A stretch of 64,000 nt of DNA from Lunularia cruciata (GCA_948567375.1 OX419757.1:71555836-71619835); one strand, 5' to 3'; shown: positions 11,800-26,400, numbered from the stretch's first letter. Numbers and translations: made by a program. Notes: generated by a model not told the origin, from the letters alone.

Positions 11800-14685
11800 T
11801 GAACAATTAGGGTAGAAGTCTACAGTAGTAAGCAGAGATTAAGTTTGGCATTGTAATAGATTACATCTAAGTTGGTCGGTACCCCAACTCTATATCATGT
11901 AGTACTCAAAGTGGTGGCTGAAAAACAGGTGAAAATTTAGTTGTCATTTTGGCGTGATGAAAGAGCAAGACAAGAATACGCGAAAAATGTTATTGTTATC
12001 ACCATAGTTGATCCGTTGTTGCTTTGTAGTTCGGCCGCCTTGGAAAGATATTAATAGGTAAATCAACGTCGAGGAGACAGAACACAGCTTTGATAATAAA
12101 TTTCTCTCAGCAGAATATATCATAGTGGAAGTACTGTGACAATATATTATTTTCGTTTGGGAGATCTCACTGGTACTTTCATTCTCCATGTAAAGGACAT
12201 ATGTTCTATCGATACGACATGTAAGCTTTTGATTATACTCTACAGTGGTCTAATTGAAGGCGATTATCTAGTCTAGTTGGCTACGGATTCGTGCGAGCAT
12301 GTTTGGCTAAGGTCTATATGCCTGTACTGATACACTGGCCTCCATTTTAAACTAAGATCATATTGCAGCACATCCATTCGGACGCCATTTACTGCTTCTA
12401 CTACCAGAACATGTTCTATACATAATACCAATGTTACACTTTCAACTTCGAGTTTCCAACCGAGTTTTGATGTGGTTAACATCTTTGTTTTGTACTTAAA
12501 ATGGGGTATCTTTGAAGATTTCCAACAAAGATTGCTTTCACCATGCTTAGATGTTCGGATGAGAAATAAGGTAGAATCTCGTTCGTTTTGATAAGATAAT
12601 CATGGGCACCATAGAGAAGTCTATATTTTGTGGTGGTCCGATCCACTTGATCTTCAAAAAGATAGAACAATATATCACGGATCAAAGCTAGGTGGGATCT
12701 TAACGTTTCTTCTTCTTCTTCTTCTACACATCATGTTGATATCGTGCGAGTCAGTTGAGAACATCCAAAGGCAATGGACAAGGCGATACCTGTTGCTGTT
12801 GAGCCTGGTACTATTCAAATCTGCAACCTTTCTTTGGAATGATGGTCCGATTTCATGCGATTTATGGGGTCAAGAAAGTTACCAGACTTAACAGAATCCT
12901 AAAGGATTTCCCAAGGAATCGGGCAAATCGTAAAGTTGCGGCCAAGCCCCTCAAACCCTCTTACCGAGGGTATTGATTGCCTCAAAGGTTGGAGCAATCT
13001 ATCTCTATATACAATCAGGCATGAAATCCAGCAGAAATTGATGGAACAGAATGATCATAATTTGCAATAGCATCGCTGTTGTTCCTTGATGTTTTTTCCG
13101 ATGCTATTCAAATATTGTACTCGTGACATGAAGTAAACATGGTTGAATTTACTCTCCATGGTTCAAACATACATGTGGACGGTCAAATAAGCATCGTACA
13201 ATGTTGTTTGTCTGCCTAGATCGCCATGGAGACCGCCAGCAGCAGTATGGGTTCGTCCTCTTCAATCTGGTCAAAGTTGAATCATTTAGTCCATGACCGA
13301 AAGAAATGACCCCAACCCCCCATGACAATGACAAAGATTCTTCCTCCCTTCATTGTCTTTGTTTGTACACACGCATGCAACAGTTGCCCCACTCCGTTCC
13401 ATCGCATTCGAATCGCGATCAATCACGGTCAGTTGTACAAATTGTTCTCGACTCGAAGCGTCCGAGCTCCGTCTAGTAAGGGAATAGTTCTCCGCGATTG
13501 TTTCAGATGCTTCTCTCCGTGTACTTCCTTCAGGTCCTCGGCGGTCAAATTTAACACACCGCTAATCAGCCCAACGTGTGCAAAATGCGTTTTGCTGGAT
13601 CAGAACAACTAGTAACTTTGTCAAGTCGAGCACTACTCATCATAGTACACAATACGGTATTCTCTCATAAGAGTTACCGTGAATAGCTCCCCACTTCTAG
13701 ACTTTCTTCTTCCTCACTCACATTATTATGAGTGATCGGTTTGATTCTTCGCCTTTAAGAGTTTATACTGTCAATAAGAAGGGGACTCTGCTCATCTCTG
13801 GCTCAAAGGTTCTGTTGAGTGAAATGATTCATCATGCCAATCATCTATCATGCTGCTACTTTCCGTATAGCTCTCGAGAGCTTCTTCACTTCCGTAGTCT
13901 CCAGATTAATATTGGTTCATTCACGACATCAAAACATGTGAACTACGTATGTCATAGAATGATACTCTTGTACCTTGTAAGTTGTCCATGTTCTGGAGGT
14001 AATGGAGAGAGAATATCGACAGCAGCTTTCAATCTGTAGGTCACCCATCGTGTAGTAATGTTCTAAACTTTCTACGATGCATCAATTTATGTCTGACTTC
14101 GTGATCTGTGATTGTACTTGCCTTGAGAAAACATTCATACTTAATCGTATGAAGTATCAGCACTCGCTAATCGGATTTTCGTTCCAATGTACTTCTCGTT
14201 TTAGTACACTAGATCGAAAAGACTCAAGATTAAATCAGTTGCGCAGTCCGTATTTCCGGGAAAGTTTCATTGCTATCCCTTTTTCCTACTCCAATTCGGG
14301 GATGGATAAACTCGGAGGGACATCTATTACAATAGGTATAGGAGCGTCGAAGATGCTTTTAACCCATCAACCATCTATGTACAAATGTGGTTGTATTAAT
14401 GGAACTTGCACAACTTCATCTGTTGGAAAAGAACTCTAGCAGGCGATCTGCCTTAAGTTAGAGGGATGCCACTTCTTAAGATTGTGTTAATTTGTACCAG
14501 CTGAAGGAATAAATATAAGATCAAGATGCATGTTTAAGGTAGGGAAATATGTTTTGAAGATAAACTCAATATGTGATATCCTTTTCAGTAAGAATACAGC
14601 AAAGTACATTAAATGCATATGAAATTTTAAAGTATGTGTATCCTGTTTGTACCAAGCTTTCCGGTTGATAGAAACAGGAGTCATT
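11800..14685. other. No gene recognised
   Basis: Short open frames only (up to 120 codons at 14,077-14,439), none with a recognisable domain. I see no repeats or RNA genes here. Confidence 0.4.
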
Positions 14686-14689
14686 AGAC

Positions 14690-16760
14690 CCTTATAGTAT
14701 TTATTTTTGTAGAATTATTCAGATCGAATTATATTAACCCAAAAGATTGGTTAGTCGAAAGTCTTAGTTTAGTACAACACTGGTTAGTAATTTTAAATAA
14801 GAATCTCATACAATTTTAAGATATGTAATCTCAAGTTTAGCCGTACTTGGAGTTTATTGAGAACTATTTAAATATCAAGCAGATGTTATAGAGAGTATAA
14901 AATAAATATTTTTGCATGTTTTGAACTAATCCTTATGTGTAAAATAATTTTCCATAAAATTTATCATTTATAGAAGTTTAATGCTACTCATCAGATTTTA
15001 AATTGGCAAAACTTGATATAACATGTTAAAAAGATTATGATTACTCTATTAAAATACTACCTTGTAATGCCAAATTATTTTTTTGAGTGAAAATTTTATT
15101 TGTCAAAATTTGAACTTATGGAGTATTGGATTTAATCCTGATTCTATAGTTTATTTATACCATGAAAGCTATACATGAAATTAACTATAACAAACATTCA
15201 TATAAAGTAAAACAAATTAATTAGGTTATTGTCTAATTGTCATCTTGTAATCCTAAATACTTTACAAGTATCATAGTCTCATTAACTCCTAAAATGACAT
15301 ATTCATGCTAACAATTCAAAATGTCTGATTTTCAAACTCAATGATTGAAAATGAAAGTATATGATGTACTTGTAACGGTAGATGAAAGATTGAGAAAATC
15401 CCAACTAAATCTTATTTGGTAGTAATCACATGAACTAAATAAAGAATCCATAAATTCTATATTCAACCACCATGATGGAATGATTGTTGAACTTTACATG
15501 TACTTTAAGATTATATTTTATCTTATTGAATCATGATACTAAGTTGACTTTATCATACTTATATAAGACCTACATCCCTAGAATTATGAACTTAATAACA
15601 TGGAGTTGTTAAATATATATGTGCTACCATTTGTAGTTATGGTAAGGTTCACTTAAGATCTTCAATAGTACTTGAGTATACTTGATGACATCATGCTTTG
15701 AACTTGCATGTTTCTAAGATCTTCAATAGTACTTGAGTATACTTGATGACATCATGCTTGGAACTTGCATGTTTCTAAGATCTTCAATAGTACTTGAGCA
15801 CACTTGATGACATCATGCTTAAAACTTGAATGTTTCTAAGATTTTCAAATAGTACTTGAGTACTAGAACTTGAATACTTTAAATTTATTTGCACTTTGTC
15901 ATACTTGATGTCTTTTATTCCAGTTTTAAAGGATAATGAACAATGCAGATCTTACTATCTATCAGCCACAAGGATCTCAATCTCTACAAAGATTTAAAAG
16001 ATCTTCTATAGTAATTTCAATCATTACAACTTGATTCCTTTTTACATATAAATTTTCATACTTGGCAAAATAGCTATAGACTCACATTCCAAACTTAGAA
16101 GTCAATGTGAAAAGTTCCAAATTTTAGAGATATTTGTGAGTCATCCTTGCTTCTTGAGATCCCATGCCAAAAATCCATTCATAAGATAATCAAGAATCAT
16201 TCTTCTTGATGGGTACCACTTGAGAATCTTCTTTATTGTATGATTAGAGCAGTTGAGTAGACAAAAAAGTAAACAGGGTTCAACATTAGAACCTTGATCA
16301 GGTAACCATCAAAGATATATATGGATTGAATGTAGGTGATATTGACATTTAATATATTTTCGATTCTCATCTCTATTGACATGCTTTGTTATATCCCATC
16401 AAAGTGATAAGAGATTCTAAAGATGTCATACAATGATAGAAGAGATCCATTGGATCATTGAAAATCTGATTGTTTTGTCCAATTCATGACAAAGTTGGAG
16501 TTAATGTACTCTAGGTCACACTTTCTCACCACATTATAAGTAAAGAATCTTACTTGTCCTACAATATCTTATGCAATTACATTTTATTTTTGCATATAAG
16601 GTTCTATTCTCTAGAAAACAAATTCTATACAGAATATTCTACATGATATCCCCGCTATTTCTTTATGTTAAATGATAATATTTAAACAATAAAATAACGT
16701 AACAGGATCACTCAGTGGAGAGGTATGATTAGGGAAAATATCTGAATATCTATACATACG
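14690..16760. other. AT-rich block, probable decayed insertion
   Basis: Base composition becomes strongly AT-rich at about 14,690 and returns to the surrounding level at about 16,760. There are almost no open frames. It contains the 61-bp tandem repeat listed separately. The sharp change suggests an inserted, decayed transposon, but I found no terminal repeats, target duplication or coding domain. Confidence 0.45.
15657..15900. repeat. 61-bp tandem repeat, about four copies
   Basis: Units begin near 15,657, 15,718, 15,779 and 15,840, each opening with a GATCTTCAATAGTACTTGAG-like segment. The first three are nearly identical over 61 bases and the fourth is partial and diverged. There is no spacer between units, so this is a minisatellite. 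Confidence 0.9.
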
Positions 16761-19700
16761 GCCAAGTTGTGTTAGTCTATTCTAAACTTCACCTGGCATA
16801 TTGATCTTTGAGGAGAAACACGACGAAACCGACTTACATCGTATCGTCGATCCTTCTCCTTCAAATATTTGCCACTCTACCGGTATGATTCCTACGTGCA
16901 TGCGATCCTCATTTCTAACGCCCACCGCCACCTCAAAATGTGTTACACACTCGAGTTCTCATTTGTCTGTCGCTTAGGACAACTTCGAAGTTGTGGGTAG
17001 CCATTATCAATCTGAAGCGCTTACCGGATCCCACACTAGAGACAAACGACAACGATTGAGGGCACTAATAAAAGATTGTCAACTTCTTTGTCGCATAAGT
17101 AACTAACCGACTCATCGACACAAAACCTCCTGACGTAAACACACGATTCTGTGCATCCTCTGACTCTGACAAGAGCGGTTTCCACTCTGACAGACGCGGC
17201 TAAAATATCTGCTGGCCAGTTTCATTTCATTTCGTTTCGTTTCGTTTCGTTCCGTTCTTCCGAAGTCGGGAATGCACCTGCATGATTGGAAACTACATGT
17301 GGTTCTCATGTGTCGGAAGACTTACGAAGAGTTTGTCTCTAGCGGTGGGGGGCGATTTCTTACGGAACGTTTGTCGTTAGCGAGGCGATCTCCTCCCTCG
17401 TCAATGAGAACTGAGGACAATACGCAGATCCTGTGGGTTCGAACTTTATCTCTGCGGGTAAGTGGATTAAAAGACCTTTTTTGTCATATACAAGCTTCCT
17501 TGGCCTTGGAGCGTATTCCAACAAGCTGTTGAGGAGTCGGTTGGAGCATTTCCTTGTCATATCTCGGCAATAATAAGGAGATAATGAATAGTGGCTTGAG
17601 CGAGTTTAATTATGTGTGTCAAATAATTCAGTCCCCTAATTTATGATTCATTCAGTCACACACTCATTCCTTCTTTTGTCGAGTGCTTGATGCCGTTGGT
17701 CGAGTAGGTTTTCCAAGCCCAACTCATCATTTGGCTAATAGGACAAATCACGAATCGCTCTTGAGCTTGACTTCTAGAGCATGGACAAGCATGGACAAGC
17801 ATAGTCTATCTGAATCTCGAGCAGCATCAGCAGCTTGCTTTGTGGGCCTTTTTCGTATCACTTGACCTTCCAGAACCGGTGGGGGTTGTTCTATCTGAAA
17901 TCATTATGGGATTAGTGATTGCGTGGGAGGTGAGGGGTGGGTGTGGGGAGTGTATAATATGTGGATGATTAACTTTTCTTTCTTGTGGGGTATCAAAATT
18001 CTGTCACAAAGATTCAGTCTATGGGGTATCCATGAGACTTGGAAAAGTTGTGGGACACGAGGTACCTGAAGAACAACATTTTTTTTTCTGTTGCCTTCGA
18101 TTTGGGGAATACTCTATCTATGTTTCATGGCGACACGTCTATGACACAGTCTTCCACATCCTGTGAGTTGTGGAGGAGAATCCACATTTTGTTTCTTGTT
18201 CCCATCATAACATGAATTAAAGAGTCTTGTCGACTGAATATGGTGTGACTGGCAGCAATTGAATTTTAAACGTGGCTCTGCAAGGTTTTGTCGCCCACTT
18301 CTCTCCATGACCACTTAAATTGTTTATAATCCTTCAATGAGCGCAGATCTTCCCTTATGTTGGGTCTGATGTTCTCTATAATATGGTACATATATTTCCC
18401 CCATTGATGTTTCAGATACCAGTCACAACGCCTTTTGTAATTCGGTATGGCTCGTAATAAGAAGAGGTTACTTGCATTTCATCCCGGGAGGGTAATGCAT
18501 TTTCCTATAGGTACATGCAGAAGTATTCCTCCCAATAATTTCAATGCCCATGTGGGCTTGACAAAGCATGACCAGGGTGGAGATTTCTCGTTTGCAGCAT
18601 CAAGTTAAAAGTATGTGGCGGGAGCTTTACTTTTTACATACTTGTATAATTTTGGTGTGGACTGTGGACGCCAGATATGGCTACGAATAACTTCTGGTTT
18701 AGCATGATCTAGTACCAACAACAATATCCAGTCCCATGCAATACAAAAAAATGTTTCGTCTCCATTATGCCCTGCGACCATGACTTAAAATAAAATAAAA
18801 TAAATAGATGACCACCAAGTTGCAACACTGTTGGATTTGGCGAAATGTTGGGTGGGGACAAGCAAACAAGCAATATAAGGCAAAAGGCCCCGAATGTGAC
18901 TGGTCAAACCAAGACACGAGGAGAGGATTAAGGCATGATGATAGTGTATATGCATGCAGGAAAATTTATTTTCCATTCTGAAGTAAAGTTAAGGTTGGCT
19001 ACTATATCATCCCTTTTTGGGCGTGATATAGTGGTCCGACCACCATCATGTTTTATTCCCCCCTCCACATTCTCCAGATCATTTGTCCTAAGACTTACTT
19101 CCTTTCGCTGTAGTAATACCTCGCCTTATTGCAGCCCATGTTGGTCCTTCACAATCGTTGAGAATTCCTCAACGCGTCTGATATATTCCCCTCGCCAGGT
19201 CTTGGCTTACATTTAGGGTCTAACTCGTCCTCTACAGCCGAAGTATTTCCTTCACTGTATCCAGTCCTACAGCTGTAGTCTGTAGGGAGCTGATATTCCT
19301 TCTCATCCTTGCTGGTCATGCTTAATCCTAAACAAGCCTACGTGTACGAGCATGAAGCACAGAATTTTCTCCTGCGTGTTCGCTCCAGTCTTTCCCTCGT
19401 ATGGTCCTACCTTAGCCTCGTGTTGCGGACTTCTTTATTTTGTCTTCGTGCGATCGCTTTACTGAATCTATTGCAAGGTAGTCTTTTAGTACAACGTACT
19501 GGTACATTGCTTTGTCCTCCGGAAGCGTACGGGGACGTATTTGACTTTAAGACCTGTGGTTGCCGTACATACGGTAACAGGATATTCTATTCTGCGTGGA
19601 GCCGGTCCCGCGCTCCAATGCATTCGCGATCGTCAGATGCATTAGTTATCATTCGTGGGATTGCTTATGGTGTCCTCTGCGAGCACTGTATACGGTATGT

Positions 19701-22500
19701 GATTTTTGTATCTGAGGGAGGTATTCTGACGGCATACCGTTCTTCTAAACCTGAGGTCAAGGTTACATTGTTAAACCACTACGGATAGGAAACCTTTTGT
19801 TTAGGTTCTCTACTTTGAGCTATTTAGAATCACCATCAAATATATCCAAAAGTTAGCTTTATCACTCGATTAACTTAAAATAAATGATATAAATACCGTG
19901 TTCATACTGCTTATATAAAGTGTAATATTAGATTTCCTTTACAGAGTGTGAATATCCTTGCCACGGCAGAGGTTCTTGTTACTCACATTAATATTACATT
20001 GTCTAGAGCACCAAACACCGATCGGATATACTCTGATGAGCGATATATGATTTCGAGCAGGAAAGAATGAAATAAAATCTTCAGCTTGATCCTAGACATT
20101 TATCTTAAAACTCGCCTATGTTACCACTTTACCATGTGTTTCTCACAAGAATCTGCTTTTGCGTCTACTATATCTATCAAGGTACAAGATCATTATTGTA
20201 AAAAGACTTCTGAATATTAAACGCGTGAAATATTGCTACTCTTAGAGAGGTTAGTTCATGCGTAGGTATAGATTGCACTTACTTCCCCTACAAAAAGTTT
20301 GCTCCTGGTAAGGTTGCTAGTTATAGGTCTAATGATTCTATTTAGTCCAAATACCACCCTAATCTTGGTATGAGCGTTAATGGCCCAGTAGCAATAATCT
20401 GGTGCGTTGAATAATATAGTACACATACGGCCCACTTACTCTTCAATAAGTAAGTCACACATACTTATGTTGCCTGAATTCATTCATCTCTATCATTATG
20501 CACTTCAATTAAGAATATCTAGACTCTTATACATAGATTATCATAATAGTTTTTACCAGGGAAATTTAATTAAATGAGCAACGGTGGAGGGAAACGACCC
20601 CATTGTTGATTCTTACAAACGTCTCGAAGGAATAAACCTAGGTCAGTGTGCTTCTCAGAGAGCATATTGTTATGCCAGGTTTGTTCTGGCAAGAGTATAA
20701 TTCGATACTTGGTCACTTAGAAACGTATCTATCTTCCAATAAATAGGACATTCCCATTAGATGTATTCAAAGTAACGAAAACTTAGAGTGTCCACAGCGT
20801 CTGTCCGGCTTCCAGGACCGTTATGCCCTGGCTCTCGTTGCATGGAGCTATCTGCTAGAGGTGGCCATGGAGTATTTTCTGGTGACCTCTCTCATGCAGT
20901 GCATAGAAGGCATGCGGCAGCAGCAGAAGAAGAAACAGAAGTTGGTGTATTCTCCGTTTCTCGTCAGATGTTTCTGTTCTATTGAAAGGAACAAGCTGAA
21001 GTGAAAAGGAGGAGATTGATATTCATCCCAACAGGTAATATCTAAATAAGTGTGAAAGCGCAGAATTCAGAGTTTCAGCCTCTCTAATCACTGAAGCTGG
21101 TGAACAGTAGAATACGGAGGTTTAATCTGGTAAGAATTGTCTCATTCTGCTGGGAGAAATTCTGACACCATCTGCTACCATTGCAGGCTTCGGTTTTGAA
21201 CACACCATCACAAAGTTGGAGGCTCGGTCACGAAATTGAACATGATACTTGATACCAATCTAAGCATGAAGTGCAAATAGGTGCTCAGATGAGACTGTTT
21301 TGTCAGCATATGCTTTTTGTGGCATTCTATTTTGTCAATACTCAAGTCTAAACTTTAAGCTCACTCTCTCGGCGACTGAAAGAAGTGAGAAAAAAAGAGC
21401 CCAATTGTATACCCCGGGAGAAAAGAAAGGAAAGGATACAAGGCGCGCCAAAAAGGGCAAAAAAAGAAGAAAGACTACAAACCAAAGAAAAGAAAGAAAG
21501 CTTACTAACCAAGCCTAGTAAGTACCTTTTCATTCCTCTGAACTAAGTCCTGTGCCTCTCTATATAGAAGTTGTCACCGTACATATGTTGGTAGACAACT
21601 GCTTGATATATTTACAGAGAGAGTACACCAAGCCCCCAATTACCTTCTTTTGACTCCCTCAATACCCACCTCAGCTGTCTACCAACAACATACGTACTCT
21701 AACACCTTATTCATTGCCTCAGGCTTGCAGTCGAGTTGAGAAACCACGTCGTGCTTAAAGTTTCTGCCACAGCGTTAGCCAGGAACTTTTTACGCGTATA
21801 TGGTTCAGGGTATACCAAGGAGGGAGGCCATGATTTCCGCACTAAGAATTCTAGGAGTTGTGATTTGGTTAATGATCTTAAACCAGGTCACATCTACCAG
21901 GAGAACCAGAGGAGAATACAGTGAAAAATGGCGGCATTGGACCTCGTAAGAAACTTCTACTGATATGGGTACAGTTATTCCTTCACCTATTTTGAGATCT
22001 TCACCTACCTTCACTTATATGAGATCGGCTTTCTTCTCGCACCTATTTTGAATTCAAAATACTTCATGAGTTCATGATGGGAGAATATGAAAGAAAACCC
22101 AATACAGTACGAAGAAGCCATATGGCCTGTCTTCTACAGTTGTTTGTGGAAGTGGTTTCTAAATGCCTTACATGACTTGAATGAATGGACTTCACTGCCG
22201 AAACGACCGATGCACTTTGGAGTTTGAGACGTTGAGATTGGGGACAGCAGAAGAAGATAAAGAGTTAAGAGAATCGATCCGTTCTAGAAAACTGACAGGA
22301 TATTTTAACTGTATATAACTTGGTCGTTGGTTCTATGGCAGGGTACGGATAAACCATGACAGTATTATCACTCGTGACAAAAGAGCTAACAAACATCTGA
22401 CTGTTCATACATAAACATGGACGTAATAATAAAGGCTGGTTCTCTACAGCAAATTCGTAACCGTAATTAAAAGTTTCGTACTCAGGGCATCTTCGCCATC
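16761..22500. other. No gene recognised
   Basis: The longest open frame (19,309-19,788, 159 codons, plus strand) has no recognisable domain and a composition that does not look protein-like. A shorter plus-strand frame ending at a stop near 21,003 looks more natural (a hydrophobic stretch followed by a Gln/Lys-rich stretch) and could be a terminal exon, but I cannot name it. Confidence 0.35.
17220..17254. repeat. (TTTCG/TTTCA)n microsatellite
   Basis: About seven pentamer repeats, TTTCA changing to TTTCG. Confidence 0.9.
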
Positions 22501-22571
22501 AACTCTAAGCTAGATTAATCCCTGGTTCTTTCAAAGCTGAGCCCGAAAGAACCCTTGATGTACTTACTTAC

Positions 22572-22718
22572 GAAAGTCATAATCTGTACTTCCAGAAAGG
22601 GGAATTCCAGGAGAATAGCTGTTGTATGTACAAGAACATTTGTTGAGCGGTTCATACCTACACAATATTCATCTAATGATGTGAGTAGTCTCGGGAGCAG
22701 ATTGTCGAGAATTAGCAC
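22572..22718 (-). CDS. Putative internal exon of an unidentified spliced gene
   Basis: On the minus strand a 147-base segment is open in one frame (49 codons, starting Val-Leu-Ile-Leu-Asp-Asn-Leu-Leu-Pro). It is bounded by a strong acceptor (AAACTTTTCAG) and a consensus donor (GTAAGTAAG). The peptide is Leu-rich and helical in character, as in HEAT-like repeats. About 180 bases upstream on the same strand (near 22,880-22,975) another open stretch, containing Leu-Met-His-Asp-Ile-Val-Arg-Lys-Leu, follows a possible acceptor. I could not join these into a gene or recognise the protein. They may be exons of a large gene or remnants of one. Confidence 0.3.
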
Positions 22719-23374
22719 CTGAAAAGTTTACGTGGCTCCATACATGGTAGCCACCTGGCCAGCTTATATCTTCCATAAATACACCCATAGATACGAATTT
22801 TTGGTGTGTAGGCCAATTTTACATGCAGATGGTACTAAGCTGGTTTAAACAGTCTGAAATAGCATATGTCAGGGTTTCCATACTCGATCTGTTTTTCTGA
22901 TTCTCAACTCATGTGCTGAAATGAGCTTTCGTACGATGTCGTGCATTAATGTTTTGAGGTACAAACCCTAAGACCCCTATCTTTTGGTGTTGTGGTAAAG
23001 CACTGGTCTCATTAGTTTAGTCTTTAGCGTAAATTTCAGTCACGTACAAACTGTAGTGTGTTTCCTAAGGATAGGATAGACAGGTATCTCTATTGATTGA
23101 AGGAAAATTGAAGAAGTGTTCAGAATAAATATGGACGCTGAGATATACGTAGACGAGAGGTACATATGAATAGCCAATGGGCGTCTCGTTAGGGACAAAA
23201 GCTCTCACCCATGTGTCCGGATTGCAAATCACAGTAATTGTGCTTAGTATCAGGGCTCTTTTCTTGGAGGTTTATTCTCTCCTCGGTAATTGGAGGATTG
23301 CTTAACTACTGTACCACTCATACAAAATAGAAAGGAATAATAGTCGTTTAACGAGTTGAAGAGATTTAGTCGTA

Positions 23375-23474
23375 CTGTTTATTATTGGGGATTTAGTCTT
23401 TAGATGTCGGATAAGTCCATCGGACCCAACTGTTTATTGTTGAGGATTTAGTCTTTAGATGTCGGATAAGTCCA
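23375..23474. repeat. 55-bp direct repeat, two copies
   Basis: Two near-identical copies of about 45 bases (start near 23,375 and 23,430), containing GGATTTAGTCTTTAGATGTC. The second copy is followed by GGGTTCAAGTCC, which resembles a tRNA T-loop but has no partner A box. Confidence 0.8.
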
Positions 23475-26400
23475 GGGTTCAAGTCCATCGGACGCCACCG
23501 GATTAACCAGAGGATGTACTTACTTAACTTAACTCCACACATGCCCCAGTAGAAGATGAAAAGACTGGTCCATACAGGTTTAATGCTGCATATTCCTCTC
23601 AGGGAATAAGTCAATAAATTTCTCTGTTATCATCTGGAAACCTACAAATCAAATCGTGCTGGTTCGTACTGCTTGCCAGTTTGCTTATTTTGGTCCGAGA
23701 GATATAGCGAGAAACTCACCCCTTACCCTTTCTATTTCCTTGCTATTTCAGTCACTTCATTGATAATTACTATATGTACCCATTCTCTAGCAAGTGTAAT
23801 ACCGAACTGTAGGATAGGGGTAATTGCATCAAATTACGCTCGTTTGTCTGGAGCTTTAAGTAGCAGCTCCCGTGATTAGCGTGTCTCGGGATATGAATGA
23901 TGTGAAATTCTCTGATATTCTCGAGTCTAATGGCTTTCTTCACAGGTGGGGTGCTCGGTGAGATGGCTAGATGGGATCGAATATGATTACAAAGTGGTCT
24001 TGATTAGAAAAGAGATGTAATATTACATAAATGCTTTAGCTGAAAAGCAGCAGACTGTGCTGGCGAGGAATGAGTCACGAGATTAGCGAGGCTTTTCACG
24101 CTGACTGATAAGATTAGTTGGATTTGTTGGACAACTCATGGATTGGTCTCAGCGAAGGGATTCTTAGCTCTTGCAACTCAGATTGATTGTGGAAGTTATC
24201 TGAGACTCTAACTTTCAGAGAGGTACAAATGATTCGAAATCTTTAAATCTTCTGTTCATGGGGATATGTCAGTTTCGCTCCTGGATAGCTCTTCCTTTCA
24301 ATCTTCTGTGAAAGTGAAAAGTGATGTCCATTCTTCCATGTACATGACAGGCCTCTGGTGAAGAAGGTCCAGCCTACCTGCATAATCAAGAAGAGAAGGG
24401 TTTTGCAGAAGTACAGGAATTCATCCTAATCGGATTCCATCATGTTACTCTTTCGAGAATGTTTGAATACTCTGATTCCGAGACCTCGTCTCTAGCAAGA
24501 GTTGCCACTACGTAGCCTTGTGCCAAAGTAGAAGGCTGGAGTGCTGGTTCCGGTCGGAAGCAGTGAGAGCGATGTTTTAATATGGAAAGGACTTGTGTCC
24601 ATGGACCCATAATGACGTTCTGGATGATGGGGTGGTCAAGATGTATACTTGAGCCGTGTCGATATGGATGTAGACTGTCAGTGGGAGAGGTTTAGTTCAG
24701 CCCTTGAATTCGAATATCAGAAACAATATGGAAAACCAAGTCAAAAAAAATCTTGTAAAGGATGGTATCCTGAAGACTGTGAACTACAAGATCCGTACAC
24801 GCGGACAATATGCTTCCAGTTTCCGAGATTTATTGTCCCACACAGACACTGCATACTACTTTTCTCCAGTTTCAAGAAAGATATGGCCAGGAAGATAGCT
24901 GCAGATTTCTTCTTGAGAAGGCAGTATGAAGAATCTTCAGCAGTTTGTAAATATGGTCAAGAACTCCCTGGGATTTCACCTCAAATTCCCTACTTGACAA
25001 CTGGATAGCTGAGGTTGTTCGTCTTTAGTGACTGTCTGGATGTGGACTTTACACCATCAAAAAGATAACATCAACAGGTCAACAGAAACCCATACTATGC
25101 CTTTGACCACCAGTGGATGGCTCGTCATTCAATCCTTGGTTAGCGGAAGGACTATTAGAGAGACAAACATCCAGATCTGCCTTCAAGCTGTGTAAGAATC
25201 TTCATCTGACACCATCTGGAGAGGGTACATTTGAAACGTAGGGACCTCAGGTCCCTACGTTTGCTGTTTTCTTCATCACCTCCAGTTCTTGATCGGATTA
25301 TCACTGAAACTGTGGATAGTGATAGCATTCAAGTGTCAAATATACAAGTCCGCGTTCGTGTGTCCAGTACACCTCCCTCCTGTAGACACTGGCTAAATTT
25401 AACGGGTTGTTTGGACAATCACAACTCAATCCAGACATTGAAACATGAGAATGACGGCAGCCAAGGTTAATTCACACAGTTGGGACATGTACCAGTTTGA
25501 AACTGACCAAGGCCTCCGTGAGTCGTCTGCTTCGTGGATACTCCATCAAACTAAGAATCATCTCAGATGATTGATGAAACATCGAATCTGTTTTCGATGT
25601 TACGTCACATCAAGAAGCCTTGTCTATTGTTGACATGCTTCCTCATTCAAGTTCAGAGAAAGCGTGGATCTTCTTTTTGTCTTGCTCGCTGTATCTCAGT
25701 ACACGAGTGCTCTAGCTAGCTACACTGTTTTCGTGTTTTCATTACTGGATATCCCTGGCCGGAGTGGCTCATTGTGCGCCATGTACCAGTCATAACGTTA
25801 AGAAATGGCAATGATCACACAAAAAGTGATGGCTAAATTAGGAGATCCAGTCAGGTGTTTCAATCATACCCAGAAACCAAACCTCCCACATTCAAATGAA
25901 ATATCGCAGAACGTGAGTCAGCCGAGTGCAGAATTTTTCGAACGTTGTCACGTCCGAAATGATCACATGTATACACAAGAGAATGCTCGAGCCTTTTCTA
26001 GCTCGTTAGGAACTGCGTAGACAAAAGTATCACAAATCTGAAGTAGAATGTGGAATAGCTGATGCATTTTCAAGCTTTTCTGCCATTCCTGCCACCTGCA
26101 ATTGTTGATCGTACCTGATTGTTGTTACGAATCACCAGGCGGTGATTTAAATTCAGGCGGTGTCCTCCTACCGCCTTGACGGGATGAATGAAGCTGATTC
26201 TGGTGGGTCCAGGAGTGATACTGAATCCTCGCAAATACATTCCCATTTGAGTGAGTGGGTCCTCAAATTATTCCCCCAAGATGTCGAAAAAATCTCAGGT
26301 ACCACACCGTACTAGTATTCTATCTGATTGCGCGCATGCTGTTTCATGTAAGAAAAACACTGGGTTCAAGTCTCGAACCTCGTACCTTGATTCTGCGAGT

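Noticed and set aside
15657..15900. CRISPR-like array
   Set aside because: Tandem 61-bp copies without unique spacers, in a plant nuclear sequence.
19309..19788. 159-codon plus-strand open frame
   Set aside because: No recognisable domain, no obvious splice context, and a composition unlike a natural protein; length alone is not enough.
23475..23495. GGGTTCAAGTCC as part of a tRNA gene
   Set aside because: The T-loop-like stretch has no A box, anticodon arm or acceptor stem at the right distance; it sits in a 55-bp direct repeat.
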